Part shown: piece after piece, positions 6,870-14,789 of the stretch | Layout: every line of letters begins with the position of its first letter | Position numbering within the stretch: position 1 is the first letter of the stretch | NCBI GenBank assembly: GCA_900551235.1 | Contig: URUU01000039.1 | Coordinates: 1-21,749, forward strand | DNA length: 21,749 nucleotides | Source: an uncultured Lachnospiraceae bacterium | GTDB taxonomy: Bacteria > Bacillota > Clostridia > Lachnospirales > Lachnospiraceae | Direction of reading: 5' to 3' | Notes under the pieces: model-generated | Database searches by the model: none | The model's input: only the letters and a program-made list of their open reading frames with translations | Told to the model about the DNA's origin: nothing | Made by a program: the position numbers and the translations under genes

Positions 6870-7118
6870 ATGGCAAATAAAAATCCTCTTAAAATCATAA
6901 AACGTCCGGTTGCTTATGCAAGTGGATATGAAAATATCCCAACAAAGGCACAGGATCGAGCAAAACAGCTTTGTTGGGAATATAATCGTACAGCTCCAAA
7001 TGAGAAAAACAGACGCAGAGCCATATTACAGGAACTCGAGAGAGTAGAACATATCAGAATATTTGAGGAGGTGAAAGAATGGATTTCACAGATGAAAAAG
7101 ATTATATTATGCGAATAA
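6870..7118 (+). pseudogene. Truncated sugar O-acetyltransferase (Maa/NodL-like), N-terminal fragment
   Basis: The first 54 or so codons give ENIPTKAQDRAKQLCWEYN and NEKNRRRAILQEL, the maltose-acetyltransferase domain that precedes the left-handed beta-helix in Maa/LacA/NodL enzymes. These enzymes transfer acetyl groups from acetyl-CoA to sugars. The catalytic hexapeptide-repeat domain (about 130 residues) is wholly absent. After ILQEL, at about 7033, the frame runs through unrelated sequence, including the ribosome binding site and first codons of the next gene. The gene was therefore cut at its 3' side and joined to the leader of the gene at 7079. Confidence 0.65.
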
Positions 7119-7474
7119 TAAAAGAAATGGTAAGAGTATTATTCTCTCTAGTGTTTGGAAAAAAGTATGTTTCTGTTGAAATTGAAAAAGAAAACAAATA
7201 TGAAGTATCTGGTAAAAAACTGCAAAGTTTTCTTGACATGATTGATTCAGGCCAGATTAACGAAGCAGAGAATATTCTTTTAAATAGCATTGACTATACA
7301 AACAAGGATGAGGTCATGGCGGCAGCTCTTTTTTATCAACATCTTAGTGAAAAAGACAGTGAGTTTTTGGAGAACAATAATTACACAAAAGAAGAAGTGC
7401 TTTCTGGGTTCAAACAATTACTTGTGCAGTCAGGATATCAAGAGTTGTTTTATATGCTTAAAGATGATGAATAA
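7079..7474 (+). CDS. DUF6483-like protein of unknown function
   Basis: A 131-residue, mostly helical, acidic protein. The N-terminus MDFTDEKDYIMRIIKEMVRVLFSLVFGK is typical of DUF6483-type proteins in Lachnospiraceae, and the rest (helical segments GQINEAENILL, EVMAAALFYQHLSEKDSEFL, NNYTKEEVLSGFKQLL) looks like a small TPR-like helical hairpin array. No catalytic motif is visible. The ATG has AGGAGG about 8 nt upstream, a strong site. The 5' flank is joined abruptly to the acetyltransferase fragment, with 40 nt of overlap between the two frames. Function is unknown; the DUF number is recalled from the motif and should be confirmed. Confidence 0.7.
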   Translation: MDFTDEKDYIMRIIKEMVRVLFSLVFGKKYVSVEIEKENKYEVSGKKLQSFLDMIDSGQINEAENILLNSIDYTNKDEVMAAALFYQHLSEKDSEFLENNNYTKEEVLSGFKQLLVQSGYQELFYMLKDDE

Positions 7475-7555
7475 TTTTATATAGAGAAATGATTTTTTGA
7501 TGTGAAATGAAATTTACAGATCAGGGATAAGAAAAATAGTAAAGGAGATCAACCT

Positions 7556-7846
7556 ATGAAAGTAGGAGCAAGCGTTGTCTGTGCAAGGCGAGGCGGATGT
7601 TCTGCGACCTTTGATGAATTGAATAAATATTTTACTATCTCAAATATGCCGATTGCTTCCAGCCAGTATTGGAATTCAATCCATGGACGGGCACAGGGCG
7701 AGGCAGAGATGGACGAAGAAGGAAAACAGACCATGCGTGTACTTGCAAGAAATATGGTATTTCTGATGAAGAGTATCGCCTTGGGAAAAGAGAAGTTTGG
7801 CTTGCCGGAAACCGAAGAAAGAGTAGCAACACACTTTATCCGATAG
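7556..7846 (+). pseudogene. NADPH-dependent FMN reductase/flavodoxin-like protein, C-terminal half only
   Basis: The 96 codons match the second half of the flavodoxin-fold (iron-sulfur-flavoprotein-like) family: GASVVCARRGGCSATFDEL, YFTISNMPIASSQYWNSIHG, DEEGKQTMRVLARNM and a terminal EERVATHFIR. The N-terminal half, with the FMN phosphate loop (GSPRxxGNT-like) and the ferredoxin-like cysteines, is missing. A strong AAAGGAG 8 nt before the ATG means a short product might still be made, but it could not bind FMN in the usual way. The frame is open back to 7511 without recognisable family sequence. Best read as a 5'-deleted gene. Confidence 0.75.
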
Positions 7847-7863
7847 AGAAGAAGATTATTAAA

Positions 7864-7983
7864 ATGACAGGTGTATAAAGTTTGCAAATCTATATATTTC
7901 ACACCAGTGGAAATGCAGCAGGATTTACACCATTGCTGGACAGCGAAGGGAAACCGGTAGTTTCCTCTGTATGGGATAAATAA
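7864..7983 (+). pseudogene. Remnant of a small DUF6440-like protein gene
   Basis: In one frame from 7864 the codons read MTGV, a TAA at 7876-7878, then SLQIYIFHTSGNAAGFTPLL followed by a DSEGKPVVSS segment and a stop at 7981-7983. The pattern TGVxYxFHxSGNAxGFTPLLDxxGKP is what I know from small DUF6440 proteins, where the first half precedes a TGV motif. Here an in-frame stop and a changed linker split it and the N-terminus is gone. This is a short match, so confidence is limited; it fits the run of decayed genes around it. Confidence 0.5.
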
Positions 7984-8010
7984 TTTTCGATATTATATGG
8001 GAGATGCCAC

Positions 8011-8247
8011 ATGGAAAAGAAAAACATTGCTAATCTAAATGAATTAGAGTTTGTTATATTTTGCATTGAAAATATTGCATTAAAACTAAAGGTGAATGCA
8101 GAAGAGGTTTATATTGCATTGACAGAAAAGAGCAGTATTTTGAACGATTATATCGTCCCGGAATACGAAACGCTTCATACACAGAGTAAAGAATATATAG
8201 TGGATGATATTATTGAGGTTATGGAAGAACGAGGGGTTAAGATATGA
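8011..8247 (+). CDS. DUF3791-family protein (first of two), candidate antitoxin or partner
   Basis: A 78-residue acidic helical protein (ELEFVIFCIENIALKLKVN, EEVYIALTEKSSILNDYIVP, YIVDDIIEVMEERGVKI). The pattern of a short helical core with IxxxYIVP and a C-terminal amphipathic helix fits DUF3791, a family of small Firmicutes proteins often encoded next to DUF3990. GGGAG lies 7 nt before the ATG. Its stop codon overlaps the next start as ATGA (8244-8247), so translation is coupled. The context suggests it binds or neutralises the DUF3990 product, but this is inference. Its own function is unknown. Confidence 0.8.
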   Translation: MEKKNIANLNELEFVIFCIENIALKLKVNAEEVYIALTEKSSILNDYIVPEYETLHTQSKEYIVDDIIEVMEERGVKI

Positions 8248-8714
8248 AGGTATACCATGGTTCATGGATGGAGATTGCAGAACCAGATTTAAAACATTCC
8301 AGAACAGATGTAGATTTTGGAAAAGGATTTTATACAACTCCGCTTCGCGAGCAGGCCGTTAAATGGTGTGGAAAATTTAAAAGACGTGGTAAGCAAGGAA
8401 TCGTTACAACATATGAATTTGATGAAAGCACGAGCAGTAGCTTAAAAATTTTAAGTTTTGATTCTTATTCAGAGGGATGGCTGGATTTTATTCTAAAATG
8501 CAGAAGAAAACAGGATAGCTCTGATTATGATATTGTAATGGGTGGTGTGGCTAATGATAAAGTATTTAACACGGTCGAATTATATTTTGATCATTTGATT
8601 GATAAACAAGAAGCAATCAAAAGGCTTCGTTATGAAAAACCTAATATGCAAATTTGTTTCCGAAGTGAGCGTGTACTGAAACAACTACATTTTGAAGGGA
8701 GTTTTGAAGTATGA
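8244..8714 (+). CDS. DUF3990-family protein, ADP-ribosyltransferase-like
   Basis: A 156-residue protein matching DUF3990: VYHGSW (3-8), DFGKGFYTTP (24-33), a central basic linker, YDIVMGGVANDKV and NTVELYF (109-115). YHG, GFYTT and a late Glu (E112) follow the H-Y-E order of the diphtheria-toxin-like ADP-ribosyltransferase fold, to which DUF3990 is thought to be related. Activity would mean transferring ADP-ribose from NAD+ to a target, which is unknown. Both neighbours overlap it by 4 nt (ATGA at each end) and both are DUF3791 members. This is the layout of a toxin with flanking antitoxin or accessory proteins. The key residues appear intact, so the protein is probably functional. The toxin role is inferred. 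Confidence 0.85.
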   Translation: MKVYHGSWMEIAEPDLKHSRTDVDFGKGFYTTPLREQAVKWCGKFKRRGKQGIVTTYEFDESTSSSLKILSFDSYSEGWLDFILKCRRKQDSSDYDIVMGGVANDKVFNTVELYFDHLIDKQEAIKRLRYEKPNMQICFRSERVLKQLHFEGSFEV

Positions 8715-8920
8715 ATGCAAATCCGATTTTACTCCAAAAAAAATATGCAAGAATCGTTGAATTATTTGCCAGCAAAAAGAAAATTTCTATAGATAAGGCA
8801 TTAGGGATTTTCTATCACTCAGAAGTATATCAGTTAATGCGGGATGGTATTTCGGATATGCATTGTATGAGTGACAGTTATCTTGAAAAAGAACTTGAAA
8901 TGGAATGCGATAAAAATTAG
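8711..8920 (+). CDS. DUF3791-family protein (second), candidate antitoxin or partner
   Basis: A 69-residue protein, ARIVELFASKKKISIDKALGI, then FYHSEVYQLMRDGISDMHCMSD and an acidic tail. The shape (helix, ISIDKALGIFYHS, YxLMRDGISDMHCMSDxYL) is the second common DUF3791 type seen after DUF3990 genes. It starts inside the stop of the DUF3990 gene (ATGA, 8711-8714), so it is translationally coupled to it. The two DUF3791 proteins of this operon are clearly different from each other, suggesting separate jobs, for example binding different faces of the same enzyme. A 43-nt gap follows before the ABC transporter start. Confidence 0.8.
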   Translation: MNANPILLQKKYARIVELFASKKKISIDKALGIFYHSEVYQLMRDGISDMHCMSDSYLEKELEMECDKN

Positions 8921-8963
8921 AATAAACAGAAGTTTGATGGAAAACACCAGAAAGGAAAGCAAA

Positions 8964-9689
8964 ATGGCGGAAAATCAGGATTTTGAAAAAGATTTTGTCA
9001 GACTGAAAAATGTTTCGAAAATCTACCGGATGGGTGAAGTTGAGATCCGTGCGGTTGACAAAATAGAATTTGCGATCGACAAAGGAGAGTTTGTGGTTGT
9101 GGTAGGGCCAAGCGGTGCCGGAAAAACAACGGTGCTGAACATTCTTGGCGGAATGGATACGGTGACTTCAGGGGATGTGCTGGTCGATGGAGAGAATATT
9201 GCAAAATATTCCCAGCGGAAGCTGACAGGATATCGCAGGGATGACATTGGATTTGTTTTCCAGTTTTACAATCTGGTGCCGAACCTGACAGCGAAGGAAA
9301 ATGTAGAGCTGGCACTTCAGATCTGCAAGGAGCCGCTTGATGCGGTGCAGGTATTAAAAGAGGTCGGACTTGGAAAGCGTCTCGACAATTTCCCGGCACA
9401 GTTGTCCGGTGGTGAGCAGCAGAGAGTTTCCATTGCAAGGGCACTTGCAAAAAATCCAAAGCTTCTGCTCTGCGATGAGCCGACCGGAGCACTGGATTAT
9501 CAGACCGGCAAAGCGATCCTCAAGCTTTTGCAGGATACCTGCCGGCAGAAAAAAATGACCGTGATCGTCATCACGCACAATTCGGCACTGACGCCGATGG
9601 CGGATCGTGTGATCAAGATCAAAAACGGAAAAGTATCGAAAATGTATCTGAACGAAAATCCAGAATCGATAGAAAACATAGAGTGGTGA
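8964..9689 (+). CDS. ABC transporter ATP-binding protein (MacB/LolD type)
   Basis: A 241-residue ATPase that powers the permease encoded next to it. It has Walker A GPSGAGKTT (48-56), Q-loop VFQFYNLVPNLTAKENV, signature LSGGEQQR (147-154), Walker B LLLCDEPTGALD and switch His in VIVITHN. VFQFYNLVPNLT and the LSGGEQQR signature are typical of the MacB/LolD/FtsE group that drives mechanotransmission rather than simple import. The start at 8964 was chosen because AAAGGA lies just upstream and the family begins near residue 10; the frame is open further upstream, into the DUF3791 gene. The permease ATG is 4 nt after the stop, so they form one operon. Confidence 0.93.
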   Translation: MAENQDFEKDFVRLKNVSKIYRMGEVEIRAVDKIEFAIDKGEFVVVVGPSGAGKTTVLNILGGMDTVTSGDVLVDGENIAKYSQRKLTGYRRDDIGFVFQFYNLVPNLTAKENVELALQICKEPLDAVQVLKEVGLGKRLDNFPAQLSGGEQQRVSIARALAKNPKLLLCDEPTGALDYQTGKAILKLLQDTCRQKKMTVIVITHNSALTPMADRVIKIKNGKVSKMYLNENPESIENIEW

Positions 9690-9693
9690 TAGA

Positions 9694-12600
9694 ATGAAAA
9701 AACGTGCACTTCGAAAAGAATTTTTTATGGAGATTCGAAAAAGTCTTCCGAGATTTTTATCGATTTTGTTTATCGTGGCACTTGGAACGGCTTTTTATTC
9801 CGGTATTCAGTCGTCCTCACCGGATATCCGGTATTCCGGAGATGCGTATTTTGATGAAAACAAACTGCTGGATCTTCAGGTTAGCGGAACCATGGGACTG
9901 ACAGAGAAAGATGTGGAAGCTCTGCAAAGTCTTCCGGAGATTGAAAAAGCAGAGCCATCTTATCTGAAAGATGTACTGACAGAACGGAATGGACAGAGAA
10001 AAGTACTGCGTATTTTGTCCATGCCGCAAAAGCTGAATCTGGTGACAGTGGAGGAAGGACAGTTTCCGGATCAAGAAGGTGAGTGTCTGTTGGATATCCA
10101 GTATGCGAACCAGAATGGGTACAGGCTCGGTGATACCTTTCAGATCAGTGAAGAACTGAAAAAAGACGAAGATGCGGCTTTAAAGACGGATACATTTACC
10201 ATTAGCGGATTCTGCAGCAGTCCGCTCTATATTTCTTTCAGCCGCGGCAGCACCAATGTTGGAAATGGTGAGATTGCCGGATTTGTATATGTACCGGAAG
10301 AAACATTTGCTGCCGATTGTTACATGCAGATTTATCTGGAGGTGAAGGGGGCAGAAGCACTTACTGCATATACGGATGATTATGAAAATATCATAGAGAA
10401 AGCAAAAACGCAGGTAGAAAGCATCGAGCAGGAACGCTGCGATGCACGTTATGATGAGATAAAGGAAGAAGCACAGGAAAAAGTGACGGATGCCAGAGCA
10501 GAGCTTTCGGATAAAAAGAAAGAAGCGGAGCAGAAGCTTGCCGATGCCAGAAAAGAACTGGACGATGCCAGAAAAAAACTGGAGGATGGAAGGCAGGAGC
10601 TGGCAGATAAAGAAAAAGAACTGGCAGACGGAAAGAAAGCGCTGGCGGATAAAGAAAAAGAACTGGCAGATGCAAAGAGTCAGATCCAGGATGGTGAAAA
10701 AAAGCTGAAAGAAGCGGAAGAAACGCTTTCAAAGAAAGAATCAGAATTTCAGAAACAGAAAAAAGCAGCACAGAAAAAGATTGCGCAGGGAGAAAAAGAA
10801 CTGGCAGAAGGTCAGAAAACCCTGAAAAAGAATAAAAAGGCCTTTGAACAGCAAAGAGCAGAATTTGAGCAGCAAAAGCAGAGTTATCTGAGCAGTCTTG
10901 CACAGTATGAGCAAAATCTTGCGGAATATGAGCAGAATAAAAAACAGGGGATTCCGGAGAGTGTGCTTGCACCGGCAAAGGCACAACTGGATGCAGCAAA
11001 AGTGCAGTTAGATGCAGCCGGAGCACAGATCAGTGCAGGAGAACAGAAGATTTTCCAGGCAGAAGCACAGTTAAGCAGTGCAGAGGATAAGCTGAATGAA
11101 AATCTGGATAAGCTTGCACAGTCAAAACAGAAGCTTGAGTCGGGAGAAGCAAAGTTAAAGAAAGCGAGAAAAGAACTGACAGCTCAGAAGAAAAAACTGA
11201 ATGATTCCAAAGCACAGATCACAGATGGAGAGCGTCAGATATCCGATGCAAAGAAAGAGCTGGCAGATGGTGAAGCAAAGATCGCCGATGCCAAAAAGAC
11301 CATCGAAAAGAATGAGAAAAAGCTTGCAAAAGGCGAACGCAAGTATGAAAAAGCTAAAACAAAGGCAGATAAAAAGATTGCAAAAGCAGAGAAAAAAATT
11401 GACGATGCACAGAAAACGGTGGATGATCTCAAAAAGCCGGAATGGACGGTCGGAGACCGCAGTGATGTGCTGGAGTACACCAATTATGGGGATAATGCCA
11501 TACGCATGAAAAATATAGGAGAAGTCTTTCCGGTCATTTTCTTTCTGGTGGCAGCACTGATCAGTCTTACTACGATGACGCGAATGGTCGAAGAAGAACG
11601 TACTCAGATCGGAACGATGAAAGCACTGGGCTACAGCAAAGCGGATATTGCGGCAAAATATCTGCTCTATGCACTGTTTGCGACGATGGGCGGGAGTATC
11701 TTTGGTATCCTGATCGGTGAAAAAATCCTGCCGTATATCATCATCCGGGCATATGGGATCATGTATTTACATATGAATACGATTCGTATTCCATATAATA
11801 TGAAATTTGCACTGATCGCGTCAGGAGCAGCCGTTTTCTGTACGATGATTGCTACCCTGGAGGCATGTATCCGGGAACTGCGCGCATGGCCGGCGGTTCT
11901 GATGCGTCCGCCTGCACCGAAGCAGGGAAAACGTGTCTGGATTGAAAAGATTCCATTTTTATGGAAACATTTAAGTTTTACCTGGAAATCTACGGTACGG
12001 AATCTGTTTCGTTATAAGAAACGTTTCTTTATGACGATTATCGGAATCGGCGGCTGTATGGGACTTCTGCTTGTCGGCTTCGGACTGCGTGATTCCATCA
12101 TGGATGTGGCGATTCTGCAGTATCAGGATATACAGATATACGATGGCATGGTGATTCTGGATGAGGATGCAGATCAGGAAGAACAGGACAAATTGCAGCA
12201 GGAACTGGCAGATGATGACAGTGTGGAAGCATTTGCAGAAGTTTCCATGAAAAAAGTAGAATTTGCATCCGGAAACTCCAGACTGGATGTGTATCTGATG
12301 GTGGTTCCGGATGATGTGCCGATCGATGAATTTGTGAAATTCCGCAGCAGAACCACAAAAGAAGCTTATGAACTGGATGAGCAGGGTATGCTCCTGACTG
12401 AAAAAGCCGGAAAACTGCTTGGAGTCTCTGCCGGGGATTCGCTGGAGATGACCGGAGAAAACCGTGGTGTGGCAATCCCGGTCAGCCACATATGTGAAAA
12501 TTATATGTCGCATTTTGCATATATGACAGATGGCATGTACCGCAGGCTTTATGGAACTGCACCGGAGTATAACAGTATTCTTTACCGTGTGGCGGAGCGC

Positions 12601-13113
12601 GACGAGAAAGTGGCAGAGAAAGCAGGAGAACGTGCCATGCAGATGGATGCGGCACTGAGTGTTACCTATACTGGCAATACAAAGAACCAGCTTGACAATA
12701 TGCTGACTGCACTTGATTCTGTTATTGTTGTGCTGATCCTTTCCGCCGGTATGCTGGCATTTGTGGTGCTGTATAACTTAAACAACATCAATATCAATGA
12801 ACGTAAACGAGAGCTTGCAACCATCAAGGTGCTTGGATTTTATGACAGGGAAGTAGCGGCTTATGTTTACCGGGAAAATATTCTGCTGACCATACTTGGA
12901 AGTATTTTCGGAGCATTTCTTGGTATGCTGCTGCACCGTTTTATCATTGTGACGGTGGAAGTGGATCTTTGTATGTTCGGACGAAATATCAGCCTGCTTA
13001 GTTATGCGGTATCAGCACTGATAACCTGTGGATTTTCCATCCTGGTAAATGGTGTGATGTATTTCAAACTGAAAAAGATCGATATGGTAGAATCACTGAA
13101 AAGTGTGGAGTAA
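9694..13113 (+). CDS. FtsX/MacB-like ABC permease with a long external coiled-coil hairpin
   Basis: A 1139-residue permease. One membrane helix (about 21-40) leads to an outer domain (41-245). Then about 340 residues (about 248-583) of K/E/A/D/Q-rich heptad sequence follow, with recurrent ELADKEKELADGKK-type units. Next come FtsX domain 1 with three helices (about 612-729), a helix at about 779, a second outer domain, and FtsX domain 2 (about 1010-1130). The coiled region is broken once, by GIPESVLAP (419-427), almost at its midpoint, so it probably folds as an antiparallel hairpin. The family exports or senses peptides, lipoproteins or toxins, or drives cell-wall enzymes; which applies here is unknown. 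No regulator or membrane-fusion protein is adjacent. The coil makes the protein roughly 350 residues longer than a usual two-FtsX-domain permease. The gene appears complete. Confidence 0.9.
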   Translation: MKKRALRKEFFMEIRKSLPRFLSILFIVALGTAFYSGIQSSSPDIRYSGDAYFDENKLLDLQVSGTMGLTEKDVEALQSLPEIEKAEPSYLKDVLTERNGQRKVLRILSMPQKLNLVTVEEGQFPDQEGECLLDIQYANQNGYRLGDTFQISEELKKDEDAALKTDTFTISGFCSSPLYISFSRGSTNVGNGEIAGFVYVPEETFAADCYMQIYLEVKGAEALTAYTDDYENIIEKAKTQVESIEQERCDARYDEIKEEAQEKVTDARAELSDKKKEAEQKLADARKELDDARKKLEDGRQELADKEKELADGKKALADKEKELADAKSQIQDGEKKLKEAEETLSKKESEFQKQKKAAQKKIAQGEKELAEGQKTLKKNKKAFEQQRAEFEQQKQSYLSSLAQYEQNLAEYEQNKKQGIPESVLAPAKAQLDAAKVQLDAAGAQISAGEQKIFQAEAQLSSAEDKLNENLDKLAQSKQKLESGEAKLKKARKELTAQKKKLNDSKAQITDGERQISDAKKELADGEAKIADAKKTIEKNEKKLAKGERKYEKAKTKADKKIAKAEKKIDDAQKTVDDLKKPEWTVGDRSDVLEYTNYGDNAIRMKNIGEVFPVIFFLVAALISLTTMTRMVEEERTQIGTMKALGYSKADIAAKYLLYALFATMGGSIFGILIGEKILPYIIIRAYGIMYLHMNTIRIPYNMKFALIASGAAVFCTMIATLEACIRELRAWPAVLMRPPAPKQGKRVWIEKIPFLWKHLSFTWKSTVRNLFRYKKRFFMTIIGIGGCMGLLLVGFGLRDSIMDVAILQYQDIQIYDGMVILDEDADQEEQDKLQQELADDDSVEAFAEVSMKKVEFASGNSRLDVYLMVVPDDVPIDEFVKFRSRTTKEAYELDEQGMLLTEKAGKLLGVSAGDSLEMTGENRGVAIPVSHICENYMSHFAYMTDGMYRRLYGTAPEYNSILYRVAERDEKVAEKAGERAMQMDAALSVTYTGNTKNQLDNMLTALDSVIVVLILSAGMLAFVVLYNLNNININERKRELATIKVLGFYDREVAAYVYRENILLTILGSIFGAFLGMLLHRFIIVTVEVDLCMFGRNISLLSYAVSALITCGFSILVNGVMYFKLKKIDMVESLKSVE

Positions 13114-13150
13114 AAACGGATAAAATATAAAGCATAAGGAGAATGGAACT

Positions 13151-14647
13151 ATGTATTTGCCGGAGGCATTTCAGAAAAAAATGAAAGCAATTTTGGGTGA
13201 AGAGTATGATGATTTTCTGGCTGGATTTGAGAAACCGCGTCATTATGGCCTGCGTGTAAATACAGCAAAGATCACCGTTGGGGAATTTAAAAAACTGGCG
13301 CCCTTTCATCTGACACAGATTCCTTGGGTAGAAAATGGATTTTATTATGAAGAGGAAGATGCACCGACCAGACACCCGTATTATTATGCAGGACTTTATT
13401 ATATTCAGGAGCCGAGTGCGATGACGACGGCTTCGAGACTTCCGGTAAATCCAGGGGAGCGTGTGCTGGATCTGTGTGCCGCCCCGGGCGGCAAAGCTAC
13501 GGAGCTTGGTGCAAAACTTTCCGGTGAAGGACTTCTTGTGGCGAACGACATCAGTTCTTCGAGGGTAAAAGCTCTTCTGAAAAACATCGAAGTGATGGGG
13601 ATTCCGAATTCCTTTCTTTTAAATGAAGTGCCGGCGAAGATCGCCGAACAGTTCCCGGCATATTTTGACAAAATTCTGGTGGATGCTCCCTGCTCCGGAG
13701 AGGGCATGTTTCGTAAAAATCCGGAGGCGGCACGCGTCTGGACGGAGGATAAGCCGCTGGAATGTGCAAAAATGCAAAGGGAGATCGTAAAACAGGCGAT
13801 TTCCATGTTAAAACCGGGCGGCATGATGATCTATTCGACCTGTACCTTTTCACCGGAAGAAAATGAGCAGATCGTCGCATGGATTTTGCAGGAATTTCCG
13901 GAAATGAATCTGATACCGATGAAAGGATATGAAGGATTTTCCAAAGGAAGACCGGATCTTGCGAACGGCAATCCGGAGCTTAGGAAATGTGTGCGTATCT
14001 GGCCGCACCATATGGACGGGGAAGGTCATTTTGTGGCATTGATGCAGAAGAAAAGAGTGCCGGAAAGGGATGATATATTATCAGGAAAAGCAGAGTATAT
14101 TCCGGAAGCAGACGAAGAACAGGCAGATCGTGATAACGCAAAAAGGAAAAAGAAAAAAGCAAAAAGAGGACGAAAAAATCAGCGGGAGGGCAATAAAGCG
14201 GAAGGATGCACCAGACAGGAGAGGATCGTTCTGGAGAGCTTTTTTGCGGATGTAAAGTCTGAGGTTGACTGGAAACGCATCGAGGTGCGAAAAGGATTTG
14301 CCTATTACCTGCCCAAAGGTGTGGAAGGCAAAAAAAATCTGCTCTTTGTGCGAAACGGACTGTATCTCGGGGAAATACGCAAAGAGCGTTTTGAGCCGTC
14401 GCAGGCATTTGCAATGGTATTGCAGAAAAAGGAATTTGCCTCCAGTATTGATTTTACGTCAGACGATGAGAGAGTGATCCGCTATCTGAAAGGGGAAACA
14501 GTGGATGTCTCAGATCTCGAATGTGGAAAAAACAAAGGCTGGCAGCTTGTCTGTGTGGATGGTTATCCGATCGGATGGGGAAAACTGGTAAATGGAACAT
14601 TGAAAAACAAATATCTTTCTGGATGGAGAATGAACGCAAACATATAG
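13151..14647 (+). CDS. rsmF: RsmF-type 16S rRNA m5C methyltransferase (NOL1/NOP2/Sun family)
   Basis: A 498-residue SAM-dependent RNA cytosine-5 methyltransferase. It opens with an RNA-binding N-terminus (KPRHYGLRVNTAKI) and a SAM loop VLDLCAAPGGKATELG. The two catalytic cysteines follow, in VDAPCSGEGMFRKN (release Cys) and IYSTCTFSPEENEQ (nucleophile Cys). A strongly basic linker rich in Lys/Arg at about 325-350 precedes the C-terminal RsmF/PUA-like part (FFADVKSEVDW... KGFAYYLPKG). Known relatives methylate 16S C1407 (RsmF) and, in some bacteria, neighbouring cytidines; the exact target here is not certain. The ATG is preceded by AAGGAG. Only 37 nt separate it from the permease stop and no terminator is seen, so it may share that transcript. 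Confidence 0.9.
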   Translation: MYLPEAFQKKMKAILGEEYDDFLAGFEKPRHYGLRVNTAKITVGEFKKLAPFHLTQIPWVENGFYYEEEDAPTRHPYYYAGLYYIQEPSAMTTASRLPVNPGERVLDLCAAPGGKATELGAKLSGEGLLVANDISSSRVKALLKNIEVMGIPNSFLLNEVPAKIAEQFPAYFDKILVDAPCSGEGMFRKNPEAARVWTEDKPLECAKMQREIVKQAISMLKPGGMMIYSTCTFSPEENEQIVAWILQEFPEMNLIPMKGYEGFSKGRPDLANGNPELRKCVRIWPHHMDGEGHFVALMQKKRVPERDDILSGKAEYIPEADEEQADRDNAKRKKKKAKRGRKNQREGNKAEGCTRQERIVLESFFADVKSEVDWKRIEVRKGFAYYLPKGVEGKKNLLFVRNGLYLGEIRKERFEPSQAFAMVLQKKEFASSIDFTSDDERVIRYLKGETVDVSDLECGKNKGWQLVCVDGYPIGWGKLVNGTLKNKYLSGWRMNANI

Positions 14648-14764
14648 AAGGATACAAGAGGTGGAAAAGGAAAGTACTATGTACGCATCCGATGCTATAA
14701 GATCATAGACGGACAGAAGCATTTTGGATCTTACAGAACAAGAAAAGCAGTCCGTGTAAAATAA
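14648..14764 (+). pseudogene. 3' end of a lost surface-protein gene (fibronectin-III-like tail)
   Basis: Directly after the rsmF stop, one frame runs 38 codons to a TAA at 14762-14764: GGKGKYYVRIRCYKIIDGQ, then a KHFGSYRTRKAVRVK end. The G-K-x-YYVRxRxYK...G...GSYxxxKxVxVK pattern is the last beta-strand repeat of many Lachnospiraceae secreted adhesins and BspA-like proteins, where it is the C-terminus. There is no start codon, ribosome binding site or signal peptide, so it is the stub of a larger gene lost by deletion between rsmF and the cohesin gene. Confidence 0.6.
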
Positions 14765-14789
14765 AGCAGATTTAGGGAGGAACATGGCG

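Noticed and set aside
3029..8000. Prophage or transposon to explain the accessory region
   Set aside because: No integrase, transposase, terminal inverted repeats or phage genes were found inside the window.
8871..8963. N-terminal extension of the ABC ATPase into the DUF3791 gene
   Set aside because: The extension reads the DUF3791 coding sequence out of frame; the ATG at 8964 has a Shine-Dalgarno site and gives the usual family length.
10391..11026. 211-codon open frame on the minus strand inside the ABC permease coiled-coil region
   Set aside because: Codon bias of the Lys/Glu/Ala-rich plus-strand coil removes stops on the other strand; the product is low-complexity Leu/Pro/His with no ribosome binding site.
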